Source: Hyaloperonospora brassicae
Taxonomy: Eukaryota; Oomycota; Peronosporomycetes; Peronosporales; Peronosporaceae
Reading direction: 5' to 3'
Length of the DNA stretch: 64,000 nucleotides
Assembly (NCBI GenBank): GCA_947650285.1
Contig: CANTFL010001451.1
Span: forward strand, 372,001-436,000
A program made the translations under genes and the position numbers. The notes beneath the pieces are model-generated. The model did not search any database. It saw only the letters and a list, made by a program, of their open reading frames with translations, and was not told the origin of the DNA. Below are positions 1 through 12,900 of the stretch, in pieces; position 1 is the stretch's first letter, and each line of letters opens with the position of its first letter.

Positions 1-2640
1 GGTAGAAGCCAGCTACTTCATGTGCGTGGGTATTGTCCAGCGGAAGCCAGTCGGGGCAGGCAGCAAGTCACAACTGCCGGTGATCGCGTAAAGGGCATGG
101 TCAAGGGGCTCGATGTGATGGCCCTCTCATCGTTCAGTCGTCAAGATTTGCCAGAAAATATGTGGGAAGAACTCGGCGTACCGTAGAGCGCTTTTAGAAG
201 TTGTCCATCTCGTTACACAATCGATATAACGGATCGCTACGTATACACTGCCATAGACCTTCGATTAGCGGTTCACATTGTACGAACGAGGCTCGAAGTG
301 TTAGCTGTCTACTAACTACAAGTTCTGTTTGGCATCTGCTACTATCGCATCGTCTTTCCTAATTTTTATTACAAAAAGAGTGCAATCTGCTGGATGGCGA
401 TACAGAGATACCCAGATGCTCGTAAAAGATGCTACAACTGCACGGAGAGGGGGCTACTTGCTTCTTGTCACAATACGAAGAGCAAGAGTAGCTCTATTTG
501 CTGATTCTGACGTCAAGCTAACACGACATGTCCATGCTATTGTTGCATAGGTGCTACGAATGCTAAAATACAACGAACAGCGATGAACCAGCAGGTGTAC
601 GGATGTACCGATACGTAGAGCCGGTCATTTGATTGATAGTTTCTCTCTTACATCTGGCGAAGCTGTTTCGCTTGTGAAGCGAGCATGGCACAATGGATAC
701 AATCTTGGACGTAGGCAGAGCAATGCACCTTCGGCAAAACGCTTTACCGCTGTCGAATATGTGACTAGTAATGACTGCGAACGTCATTGCTAGAATCCTT
801 CCACTCGTTGACGTCGTGGAAGAGCTACGAAATGGCAGCGTGTGTCCTCGTTGGAAGCGTTTGCCAAACTGCAAGTACGAACGATACATGTCCTATACTT
901 GCAAATCCTTTGACACGTCCATCTTGATTATTGCTTTTGAAGTACCCACCGTCTACAATGCTTTACAAGTTGGACGCAGAAATGAATAGACAAGGCATTC
1001 GACAAAACCAGGCAAGGACACCGCTGTGTACTTTCTGCTACATGAACGAGATGCGCAAACGAGCGTATAACGATCTGGCAAGAAAGACAGCTAGTGAAGA
1101 GACAAAATCTACTCCAAAGGATGTGTCATTTTGATCGGCTTATATACACCATTTGAGAGCTCACAAGTGTTTACAAACTTCGGTAAGCTCGCGAGCCACA
1201 TTATTCCGAATCAGGTCGTACTCTACGCTGGATGGAAACGCTTTTGCACAGCGATCAAATCGGTCACATCAGCCAGCCACGTTAAAAGGTAATGACACCA
1301 TTTTCGGCTCACTAAAATTCATGGTGCAGTACGCTTTGTGCGATATTACCTCGTGAGAGCGTGTACCTGGAGCCAACCTGGCAATGTGTCTTCATTGCGA
1401 GGCGCTTCCGTGTACGAACGGTCAAATTCATCATGTAAACGCAATGTTACGTCCGAATGCTATACATCTTCGTGAGTCATGCAGCCACGTATACCTAACT
1501 GCTATACATCTTCAGTGCAACCTCTTGCAAATACTAGGGCGAGCAGTGTCAGCTAGCTTCGTATCTCTATATGTCTAAGATCGAGCACAAGCTGCGTTAC
1601 AAGTACAGGGTGCTGTACGTCATGTAGTGTAAATTGATTGCGTGCAACAGCTTTGCATGAAGGTAATACAAGAACGCAACTAGAATCAACGTACTTCACC
1701 GTCGATTGCACATTCATTCGTTTGATTGTCGCGCTCAGACGTGTACGAAGAGGATCGTATTCAATGAACGAATGAGATAGAGATATTGTCAAAGCAAGGG
1801 ATTTGAAAGTGCTCCTCCTGACTAAGTACGTCATCGGATCCACCACTACGACTGTTTGAGAGAACGATGCCATCGAAATGCCGCCAACGAAGTCGTTCTC
1901 GTAGCACATCTTCGTTTGTCAGTGCCATGGCAGATTGGCACCTCTGTACATTTTCGTCAAAGATGCGCCGCAGAAGGTGCACAAAGTGTACGACCGTTTA
2001 TGCCATTCGATCCATCTGTGCAAACTCTATGCACGACCTTCTATATCTTCCTCACGGGCAGTGTTGTTCACAGAAAGCGGGCCATCCACGCCACCGCATC
2101 GTACATTGCTAGATTGGATGCACGCGTAAAGACGTAGCCGTTTCAAATATCGACACGTGACTGGAGATACGAGTGGTATTCAATTCCTCGTCGTTTTTGC
2201 GTTGTCGTATCGTCGGAGGGTGGCATTGACACGTGAACACGCATTTGATGGCGATAGCGTTGCGCGACTGCATAAACGCCACAAGCAGGAAACTCGAGGA
2301 TGCGGCCATGATGGCTCATGTGGTGCGATTTCCTTCCATTTTTCTTCTGGAATATAGTGTCCTCCGTTGTTCTTCTCGTTGGGCCAACAATATAGGTCCA
2401 GACTTGTCGATAGTCACAAGGTGACGATGCCTTGATGATAGACGATTCGACAAGTGCACGTAGCACTTGTGCTCCTGTTCAGTCCGACTATACTGTATTG
2501 TGCCAAGATAAATGATCAGTCTTTGTTGCGACTGCTTGCTAGCGACTAATCGTACAAGACGTCCACCCACCGTCACGTCGAAAGACATGAGCGAAGTCAG
2601 CGTTCTGGATACGTATCAGTAACTCGGCAGCTGGGTATCG
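1..2640. other. Mixed-composition region with broken coding-like stretches, no supported gene
   Basis: No intact gene can be supported here. Frame 1 from the window edge is open to a stop at about 184-186 and reads protein-like up to a second stop at 313-315, so the 3' end of a broken gene may enter from the left. Further protein-like stretches lie at about 551-800, 931-1134 and 1935-2129 on the plus strand, each short and interrupted. None matches a family I recognise. The base composition is balanced, unlike the AT-rich DNA that begins near 2,640, so this may be an old transposon or pseudogene. Confidence 0.35.
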
Positions 2641-2940
2641 GATTATATTGCACAAATAGTATAAACGGCGCTCTTGTACATATCAATCTCTACATCTCAC
2701 ATACAAGCGTACTATCACTATAGCATATTTGCGGCCACTTCACCTCATATAGCTCAAATCCGGGATATAGCTGGAGCAAAAGGAAATGAATATCGTTTTA
2801 AAATGTCCTATTATTGAACGAGAAAATAAAAAATGCCCGATTTGATCACAATATTAAAGAATGTCTCAGATTCTAAAAAATAAAAAAGCCCCATATAATT
2901 AGAGAATGAAAAGTACCCCATTTAATCACGGAAAAAAATG

Positions 2941-2994
2941 CCCTACGTCCTAGTATGCTCAAGTTAATGTGGCACATATAAAACCCCACGTCCT
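2941..2994 (+). repeat. Left inverted arm of foldback-like element
   Basis: This arm begins CCCTACGTCCTAGTA and ends CCCCACGTCCT. Its reverse complement is found at 3590-3642 with a handful of mismatches, so the two could pair as a long stem around a loop of about 600 nt. Confidence 0.7.
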
Positions 2995-3207
2995 TGGAAC
3001 TGAAGTACAAATATAATATAATAGGATTGGCCACACCAGCAATGGAAAGCGACTACGAACAGCACCCACCTTGCAGCTTCTATAATAATTGGGGCTACTC
3101 GAGTAAGAGAGACATGGCTTAAACCGTCATCGAATTCAATAAAACGATGTACCCGTCCATTCCACTTTGTAATAAAAATAGACGACGTTACAAAGAATAA
3201 GAAGGGG

Positions 3208-3400
3208 AACAACAACAATAGCAACCGCAGATTCTAAAACAACAACGGGAGCAGCAGCAGTAGCATCATCAACAATAGCAACAGAACATCAACAAAACCA
3301 ACATCTAAAGCTACAGCAGTAGCAGCAACAACGACGCTAGCACTTCAAACACCTGCAACTAAAACAACAATGACAAACAATAACAATAATGTCAACAACA
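3208..3400 (+). repeat. Degenerate CAA/CAG trinucleotide-rich tract
   Basis: Interrupted runs of AAC, ACA, AGC and CAG triplets extend for about 190 bp, for example GGGAGCAGCAGCAGTAGCA near 3247. The tract has decayed from a simple microsatellite and lies inside the inverted-repeat element. Minus-strand frames through it give Leu/Val-rich runs that should not be read as membrane segments. Confidence 0.7.
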
Positions 3401-3560
3401 TTGGTACCGACTGACTGAGTTCACGGCCGTAGACGATCATTCGAAGACACTTAAACGTCCTCATATCCGGCGCCTTCGCCCGCAACTGGTGGCCGCAAGC
3501 GGAGCATGCCCGCGGCAGAACCCTCTTCGCGGCTTCCCTAAAAAGGCGAGAGTCGATCAC
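3345..3560 (-). pseudogene. GC-rich CxxC-containing coding-like fragment inside foldback element
   Basis: From about 3415 to 3570 the DNA is clearly GC-rich compared with its AT-rich surroundings. The minus-strand frame contains CSACGHQLRAK followed by a further Cys, which resembles half of a zinc-binding knuckle. It then runs into the low-complexity tract. I do not recognise the family. It could be a captured host exon, a remnant of the parent element's transposase, or chance. Placement between two inverted arms makes capture plausible but unproven. Confidence 0.3.
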
Positions 3561-3589
3561 AGCCGCAAAATGGGACTTTAAAATGACAT

Positions 3590-3642
3590 AGGACGTGGGT
3601 TTTCATGTGTACCACATTAACGTGAGTGTACTAGGACGTGGG
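3590..3642 (-). repeat. Right inverted arm of foldback-like element
   Basis: This is the reverse-complement partner of the arm at 2941-2994. It starts AGGACGTGGG and ends GTACTAGGACGTGGG. Mismatches are scattered, which points to an old element. Confidence 0.7.
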
Positions 3643-3760
3643 AATTGTTTTTAATATAAAAGTGCTACATATTTTTACGCAGGTTTATGATTTCAATTAT
3701 CTGGGCATTTTTTTGTGATTGGGACATTTCTACATATTTTCATTATATTATACAATGCAT

Positions 3761-6700
3761 TTTAATTGAAATTGCATAACTATCAATCACATAATTTCCC
3801 TGTTGAGACAATATGGGTGCAAAAAAATGAAGTTCTCGTCATATCAAATAAGGTAAAAATATTGAAAACTAACGAATTAACTTCAGACCTGTGGAACGAT
3901 TACTACAAAGTATCTCAAGGTACGTCTCTGTAGCTTGTTACAAAGAAGTAGATCCATTGGAAATATCACATGGGCTTTGATTATTCTGAATACCTATAAA
4001 ATACTTCTTTGGCATGCGTAAACCAAACGCACGATTATTGCTGGCTTGTATTCGTACAAGTGATTTAAGTGATGAGTTCAATGGACAAATTTGAAAGGAC
4101 AAGTTCTACTAAGGGCTGTACACACTTTTTGTTTTTGCAAATGGGCGCATTTCAGTTTAACTTTTTTCAGACTTATAGTTACGTTCAGCGCTCATAGTAA
4201 ATAATCCTTTGAATTAGCATTTATGCTCACGGAATGCATGCATACTGTTGTCATTCGAGTGCTTCGTACGTAAGGGTCACTATCAAACCAATGAGTCTGC
4301 GGACAAATAACGTGCGACTATGGTAGAACAAGTACAAGATAAACATCAACATCGTCGAAAATATATTGTTTGCAGCTTTAAGATGCTCAGGATCAATATC
4401 TGCTCCGTAAGTATAAACATCCATTGAGTTGGTTCGTTGCAAAAGTGAGTGGTGCAAAAGTCAGTACTTGTTGATGAAGCGGCATTTTGATTATCCTGTG
4501 AAGCCAAATCTATCGCGATTATCGAAACACAGTTGTGCTGATTCCAAACCAAAGCGCGTGCGAACGACCTGCTTTTAACATTCTTTGTTTCATTCAGACA
4601 TTATGATCGAGATTTGATGCATAACTTTCGTGGTAACTCTATTTACAATATACAGCAAATACCTCAGACTGTGCTTCCAATTATGCGCAGGGATTCAATA
4701 TTTGTGTCTCAAATGCTTTGGTGACAAAAACTATTTCAAGTCGTGACGCATCGTAAGTGCAATAGCCGACTTGTGTCATTTATAGGTACACAGGGCGTTA
4801 TATCAGTCATTGCTCAGAATTACTGTGACCAAAGAAACATGAATAAGTTTTTCAAAATTGATATTTTGTGTAAAAGCACTAATGAGTAAACGTTTATAAG
4901 GTGAATATGAGCGCCTTTCGTATGATCCCGTAGAACCGATTTCTATAACTCATGTCGAACATAGTTTGTCATCAATTTCGTGTGGGAAAACAAAAGCTTC
5001 TCATTGGCACAAGACCATAACATTAAATTGTCTATCTTACACAGGGATGGAAGAAATACGAGGTCTATAGCGAATAGTACATATGTTAAAGGCCTCTTCT
5101 TGAACGACATATTAATGAGCAATAGATCGCTTGTTAATTATGGAAAATAATTAGTTTACCACACACACAAGCAAGTTAAAGCAAAAATAATGTGACTTCG
5201 TCTACAACATCATACGTATTTCTATGTGTTGCTAGAATTTCTTTTTATGTTTTTTACAAGTGAGCGGGTATTAGCAACCCATAGAAAAATGTCCTCTGTT
5301 TTTGTGGGATTGATAAGATTCATCACTTGTGTCGAATATACTATTTTAGTTCATTCATTTTTGATGAAGAATTATATCATCGCACTCTGTCTAGTGACAT
5401 ATTTAATGGTGGTGTCGATATATCACTACATGGATTGCGTGTGTTGTGTAGGAAACATGTCAGTTGAGAGGGGATAATATCGCTGAATCACTTATCTCGC
5501 CGAAGATGTATCTCATTGAAGACAAAGCTTTCTGCAGCACATAGATCGCCTAATTTAAAGCGTTAAAGGGCAGATATGTATGAGCTATGAGCTCACTGGA
5601 GGTCAATATCTGCTATAAATGAATGGCTGATGACCGACTGGAGCATTCGAGTTTGCAAATAGTGTATAAATTGGCCTACCCATTTATGTTATTGATAGTA
5701 TATAAATAGCGGATATTAGAGGGTGATACCCACATGGCTCCTGATGTACGCAAAAAAGATGCAATGAACAACGATAAAAATCTGTCATGTCCAAGATACA
5801 TGTACAAACAACCTGATTTTCTTTCGCGGGCAAGATAACACCTTCCGTCGAACCTCTAGAGGCACAGCTTGTAACTAAATGGACTAATTACTTCAATAAA
5901 TGTGGCTGGCCCGGGTTAGTCCCTCACTACTATCGATCATCAAAGCGAATTATTCGACAAGTAGTGCCCGATAGACGTCATCGTTATTTCCTTTTCAAGT
6001 GAAAATCCATATAGCGATAGCCATCCTTGTTATTTCCTTTTCATATTAGGTGACATAGCAATAGGCCTTATCGATCAAGACATGCCCAAAAACAAGCTAG
6101 TGACCCCCATCACCGTTCAAGACTTGTATGTTAAAAATCCGGCGGGCCTCAGCCGACGGTAACATGACACTTTTTGTCGATCGTAAGTGCGTGAGCGCAA
6201 GATCGTCGACGTTCATAATTTGGTGTAAGTTCATAGGAAGTGAATGGCTGTAGGATGATGATTTAATGTCAGCCTCTGTAAAAAATTAATTGCAAGGTAT
6301 CATTACGGTTAGTAACACGATCGATTCGAAGTGGATAACCGCGGGGATTTTTATCGTCAATACCAGAGCAACAGCTCAATAATCCGAATCAACTCGGCCT
6401 CTTTGTTTTGCTGGCGACTTGAAAGTGTCTTTTACATCTTGGCTAGCGACTATGCCACAACCGATGGCTTACTTCGCAGAAAGAGAGACAACAGATTAAT
6501 ATGAAGACAGCTGATTGATAGCCATTGTTGTTTGATTGTGGAAGAGACTTTGATATGCGTTAAAGAAGCACATCTTTCTTGCACTGTTTTTCGGGAGAGA
6601 AATATAGCTGCCCTCTAGACGATAAAGTATAGTACTAAGAGATGCTACCGTACAATTATTCTCATTAAACTCCTAAACTTCATTTTCGGTACTATGTAAC

Positions 6701-6904
6701 GCGAGAAAAGTACGATTTGTGAGGAACCAAATACAATGTTAAACTTCTGTACATGTTGGTGGAGCCCCTAATCAGTCTTCTGGCCACACTTCTAAGAATT
6801 GTGATCGGTGATCACTTACACCTAAAGAGAGAATGTTTCAAATATTTTAGGGGAACGCGTACGAACCAATATATACGGCTTCGTTATCCACAATTTGGAG
6901 ATGC
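3761..6904. other. AT-rich gene-free DNA
   Basis: No reading frame here exceeds about 83 codons. No RNA gene, clear repeat or recognisable transposon motif was seen. The frames present have the composition expected of AT-rich non-coding DNA. Confidence 0.6.
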
Positions 6905-6995
6905 GTAATCGTACCGCCGATGCGCGGGTATCGATCCACGTACCTCCCGGTCTTGATGCCAGTTCATTACCCTCGTCCATCGAGGTAGGTTTTAT
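6905..6995 (-). mobile_element. tRNA-derived SINE-like relic (A and B boxes)
   Basis: On the minus strand an A-box-like TGGACGAGGGTAATG (6979 to 6965) is followed 27 nt later by a B-box-like GGATCGATACC (6937 to 6927). The flanks can form a partial acceptor stem (about five of seven pairs) and a T-arm, but no good anticodon arm exists, so a working tRNA is unlikely. The box spacing equals that of the unit at 54.34 kb. tRNA-derived SINEs are known from Phytophthora genomes. No poly(A)-like tail or target duplication was defined. Confidence 0.45.
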
Positions 6996-9900
6996 CCTTT
7001 ACAATAAGCAAAATCTACTAGAGGTGAATATCAGAAATGAAGAAAACGTAGCTATGCGTACATAGAGCCGACGGCTACAAAGTTATTGGCTGATGTTGTA
7101 ACTTATGGCTTACCAGTGATCGTCAAAGAAATGTAGTAGAGGAGCAGTAAATGTATAACCAGATATTATGTTTTGTATACACAAATTGTAAGCACTACCA
7201 GACTTAACTCAGATTATCAAGCATTTAGATGCGTCCGGATGCAAAATTATCTATACATGTCTCGCTCAAATTGTACCGGTACATAGCAAATATCATATGA
7301 CTTCTAATATACGGTCAACTATACGATGTAAGCTCCATACGGATGCACTGAAAAAGATCGGCTTATGATCGGACATGTATTTTTAAGCTTTAAAACGAGA
7401 GCTTATTATCAATATAGAGATATTCTTATATCGCTACAATCGCTAGTAGAGGTGTTTAGTGCATTTTCAGCCAAGTAATGTGTAATATGTCGCAATAGAT
7501 CACACAATCGGCTCTTTCGTGAACATGCGATTATAGACATGATTGTCGTAAGTATCTATCGATTTTATGCCGAAATACGCCTGTAGCTCCTTTTTCAACT
7601 CATTACTTTCGTTGGTGTAGGTGGAAGCTGCGCATATATATTGCGCAAAGCTGAGTTCCTAGTTTATGTTACAATGTCTTATGTCGAAAAAAAGCCTTAT
7701 ATAGGATATGAGATACTGCTTTACGAGCAAAAATCAAATAACCGAAACTTTTAATGTGTCATTTACGTAGAGGTGGTGGTGTAATTGGGCGGCAAAATAC
7801 GCATAAGGGTCGTATATATTGTGCTCATGTCAATTTTCCGTGCAAATTGTAATTTTTGATTTAACTGTATCATATACTCAAAAAATGTTTTGCTGAACAT
7901 TCCGTCAACATTTGCTGGTTTAGTGACTGTATATTTATTGTAAATGCCACGATGTATAACGAAAGTCCCAACAAATCATATTAATTACGAAATGCGCTAG
8001 AATCTTACCTTTAATATACACTTGTTTACTATGTTGCAATTAGAGATAGTTCCAAAATATACTTTGAAATGGCTTACATGCTTTATTTCAGCAGCTAAAA
8101 TCAAGAAACCATGCTTGTATGCTTTGACGTTCCGTGCATTAGAAACAACGAACCTGTGCATACCACATGTGTATAATTCGTCGACATAACCATAAGTGTA
8201 GTTCTTTTCTATTGATATAAGCTGATCTTAAGGTGTTCAAATGCAATTTTAGTAGATCGTAGTGATGTGAGAATTTGTCTTGACATATTGTATCTATATT
8301 GAGCTTTGAAAAATTGAATCAGATAAGTGTATTGGCCATAGCATGTTATCTCTTAAGTTTATGATTTGATTGTTTCTTGATTTTATCGTATCTGAGCTAG
8401 TTTTGGTCGGATGCCAGCCTAAACTAGATTTGTATATAACCTTGAATGAACTTTCATGGTGCGCTAAGAGTTCACTTAGAACCGTGATCGAATCAACGTG
8501 GCAATAATAGCCTACGACGTCAAATCAGTCATTCCTATGCTGTATAGTGATTAAAACTGACAATTGTTTTCTGCACGGTAATGTGTACAATCTTCATTCC
8601 AAGAGCCATATCGGTACGCGTCCATAATTCGTAGTCTTCGCTCCAATTCCAAGGTTTATTTTTTTCGTACTATCGTCGCTATTGGTATAATCACACACCA
8701 GAAGATGGTAGAATTTGATGTTTTTATCCAAGTAGCAATATTTGATGTATACTGTGATGATAGCAAGTATTTTCTGCCTCGTCTAGCGCTGACAAAATTT
8801 TCTTCTGATTGTGTTCGATTGATGTGTTAGCTACTACAAGCAATTATGCTTCTCAGGGCATCTAATTATGCAGCAATACTTTTGCTCCTTAAGTTTGCTT
8901 GATGGTACATGTCTTCTTAATGTACAAGTAAGGCGACTTACAAAATCTCTAATGCGTACTAGAATTAGTTATTGTGCTTATGCTGTACATAAATGGTGCC
9001 GATAATATTTGACATGGTTGAAAAGACTGGCTTATATTGTGTGGTCTGAGATGAAGAAACTTAGTATAATTTGTTTTACTACAGTTTAAATTATACAGAT
9101 TTGGCACGGGTCTTGAATAGACATAAGGTTCGTAACACTGTAGTGCGTGCTAATCATATCATTGATTTAGAGCGTGATTGACGTTGTGAGAGAGGAAAAC
9201 TCTACTTGCGATGCAATGCTGCAAATAGATTCTTTATTTAATAAGTCGTGTGATCTGGTGATAGTACAAAGAAAAGACTGAAGCTGCAAGCAATCTACGA
9301 CGTCAAACTTTGATATCCTTATTTGAATACGAGAGAAAACTGCATCGAAGCTCTGCATTTTATTCGAGTCACAATATATGACAAAGAATAAAAGACATAT
9401 CGATGATTGTTTTTTTAAGGGCCGTCGAATGCTTTGCCTTCGCAACATTTCAAAATCTTGTAACTGAGCTGTCGAACCAAAAAATGGACATTGTCAATAT
9501 ATTATCAATTTTTTTAAAAATAGATAAATTTGATTCGAAAGGAAAGATCTAGCATATAAGCACGACATGTTTCCGTGTTCAGATGACCTATACCAGTAGC
9601 AAAGCTAATCAGGTTTTTTCATAGAGAAATGCTTGAGATTGAGTGGTCATCTAGTCGGTAATCAAGAGCACTGGTCACCGAGCGTTTAAATTAAGAACAC
9701 GGACTCCTGAAGTCAAATAGATTAAGCGTGCTTTGAGTCCCAGTCGTTTAAAACTTATTATTCGTAATACCGACAGCACGAATAGCTCAAGAAAATTCGA
9801 TAAACATCCGCTTCCTGTTACCGGTCCAGGACAACTAATTGCGACACGTATTTTAAACACGAACTGACGTTTACCACTTTACAAACATGCATAAAAACCA

Positions 9901-12900
9901 TTTGTGCAGTATTTCGATATAATCTTTAACTATAGTAGATAGTGAAGCCTTAACTTTACGCCTAAGTGACTGACCTGCTTCTTCACTTGGTAGACGTAAA
10001 TGGTACGATAATCATAAGTAGATGTGGTTGGCCCACACGAATGGTCGTACCCAGTCTGTGGTTGTACCACTGTAGAGATACCCATAATATTTCGCAACAG
10101 TAAATATGTGAAAGGTCTCCACAGTATCAAAACGGATGTATTAAAAACACCGAGATCCACTTTGTTATTGAGGCAACACTTATGTGCTAATTATTATAGC
10201 CTGTGCAGCGTTATAATGATGATTACTTCTGGTATGCGACGGCTGGAGATAGTAAAAAAGGGCTGTGAATCGGTCTGGGAAAACTTACTTATGTAGTCGA
10301 GTCACGGGACTCTGCTGATGGATAGTACGTCAAAATATGTAGTCACACATGAAGAGTGACATCGATCTGAATATGCATTCCATGCCCCTGATGCTTGTTC
10401 GTTTGCGTTACCTGCTATGTGTGAAGTTATAAAACCATTCGATGGCGATTATAACATCCGTGTCAATCTTGTAATCAGCTACAATAAGACTGGACGTTCC
10501 GACGTCTACTAGTGTCTTGTTTGGTTAGCGCTAGGCCTATCATATGCTGTCACTCTATACTTAATATATTAGAGCAATTAACGTGTTTTATGCTTAAGGT
10601 CTTTAGCTGCCTGCATTTCGTCACATTCAATGAAGCATACAAATTCACGATCATCTCCACCAGTTTCCAAATTGCGTTCCATTAACATCATTAGTCGCTG
10701 ATTTGCAGCTCACCAGTGACACTTTTATACTATGTCTATAGTTGGCTGTTTCTGCTAATGTTTTTAATAAACCTTACTTAAATTTGTCGCAAACGTCTTT
10801 GATCACATACAGTGCGTTTCAGTGTCCTATATTGATTTGTACAGCCGTTGTATTCAGCATCACTTTATAAAGCAAATCGGCACTCTTTATCGCAAACGTA
10901 GTAGATGCTTGACGTCAATTACCGAATGCTTACAAAAAATATGTCACTTGTAGGCTGAAAAACTTGTAAAATAAAGAATGTCAACAATTATATCGTCAAA
11001 CCATATAATCACACCTGCTGTTGTAGGCAACGCTAATGTCATATATATTGATGTAATCGGTAAAGACAATAAAAAAGGTAGCGATAAATTACTCTTTGTT
11101 ATGAAACGGGCAATTTTACACGGGAGCTTAGAAATGTCACATACCCAAACGACACAATCTACTATTATCTCTCGGGAGCGAAGACGCCGAGAATTTGGCG
11201 CGAGGTAGTATTGAAATGCACTTGAGTAGTCTTTGCCCTCTTCAGCTTCTATTTCATTTTTTACTATAAGTGCTTACGGAAGAAATCGGCGCTGGACGAA
11301 CGAGAAGGTACATACTTCGGAAGTTTAAGAAAGAAAACAATCGGTAAAAAGGTGCGGTTAAAATCGCTTCTCATTCGATCCGTACCAGGATAATCCTTGG
11401 CACAGTGTCGGGGCAATCACTAGGCGCATCTCTAATGGAGGTGGTAGGTACGCACCAGTTAATGACAACACTACAAATGACAAAGGCACGTCCTGCTATC
11501 CACGAATACGTCGAGGGCTTTGTCCTGTAATTTAAGATATACGTTTATTTTCATGTACAGGTTGAGCCCAATCTTGAAGTTTCATCGCAATTTTTTGCAT
11601 TGTTTACAAAGGATAAGAGCTTCGATTTCTTGACGGTACGAGCGGGCTATCATTGTATATTGCTGTAATATTCAAATTGGATTCATTTAACCAAAAACGA
11701 GCCTATTGATTGCTTTTCTCGATTTTTGCGGAGGCGCGCGATATTTGATGCTAGCCAACGATGATAACCTGTCTAATGCTATTTTAGGGCGTGCTAGTAC
11801 CGTATTTGATATCATTCAACATTTTATATCCCCAGTAAAAAGGTGAATCGAATTGTAGTATGGTATGTCATGTTTGCGATGCAGCAGTTTCAGTTACTTG
11901 TTGCAACAAAATGTTATCAAAGATTCGGTAGTCGACGTTACAAAGAATGCGGTCGACTACCAATTTGTTCCATCTATGTGTTCTGTGTGTGGCTATATAA
12001 AAGACAGTTTGTATCAAATCGATGGTGTTGATCACTATATTCGAAGCTGACTAATTCTTCTATGGAGGTGTGTGGACACCAGATTTCTAAGCATGTAATA
12101 TCACAGCAATGGCTTTATCCTACAAAGCTAGTATTTTTGACAGTTATCTGCACGGGACTTTAAACGCAATTTCATGATTGCTGTGAATATTGTTGAATCT
12201 GAGACTTTTGAGTATGTCACCCCTAATCTTGGTTGACCAGCTCTGCGTCATTAGTGAGCCAATATGGTGGCCTTTCACCCAAATTCTTAGTCCGAATAGT
12301 CGTCGTCGCAGCGTATCATGATCGTATATAAAGACGTTGCACTTCGTGCTTATCGAATTGCTATAATACATATAAAGCTGAGACTACTTATTTATGTAGC
12401 GATTGCATCGTTAAACACTTTCGCCATGCATGCTCGTAAAGTATTAATGGTAAAGCAACAACACGAGTAGTAGCTGCAAATTTAGACAAAGTTAAAAATA
12501 TTCTACCAAATTTTTCACTAGAAGATGTACGGGAGAACCTAAACCTATTCGTCTCTTTGCGAACAGATTTCCTAAGTTTGACAAAAGCAAATTTTCATTA
12601 TGGTATAAGATGGTAGATACGTCTTGATGAGGATGATATCGAAGTTCGCGGCACATTGTTGTGGGATTGAGATTGAATTTAATGTGGTACGTGAAGAAGG
12701 CGCTAAACTTTCGAATCGCTACTATCACTACTTTCTACTGCGCATTAGTTGATTCAATCCACAGAAGCAAGAAAAGAGATGCAAACAATTATATACTTTA
12801 TTTCAATTTATATCTCTACTTTTACGAATCGTTACTACAAAGAAAGTAATATATGAACTCCCCCAGTTGATCTATTCAAAAACGATGTCAAAAATGATAC

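Larger units (their letters stand above)
2797..3760. mobile_element. Foldback-like non-autonomous DNA element with long inverted repeats
   Basis: Two inverted arms of about 53 bp (2941-2994 and 3590-3642) match at most positions, including a shared GTTAATGTGG core and ACGTCCT at both ends of each arm. Outside the arms, about six degenerate units of 26-29 bp of the type AAAAAATGCCCnATTT run from 2797 to 2940. Units of the same type in inverted orientation lie at about 3690-3740. Tandem sub-repeats within inverted termini are typical of foldback elements. The interior holds a CAA/CAG-type low-complexity tract and a GC-rich fragment, and no transposase is visible. The outer limits and target-site duplication are not resolved. 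Confidence 0.6.
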
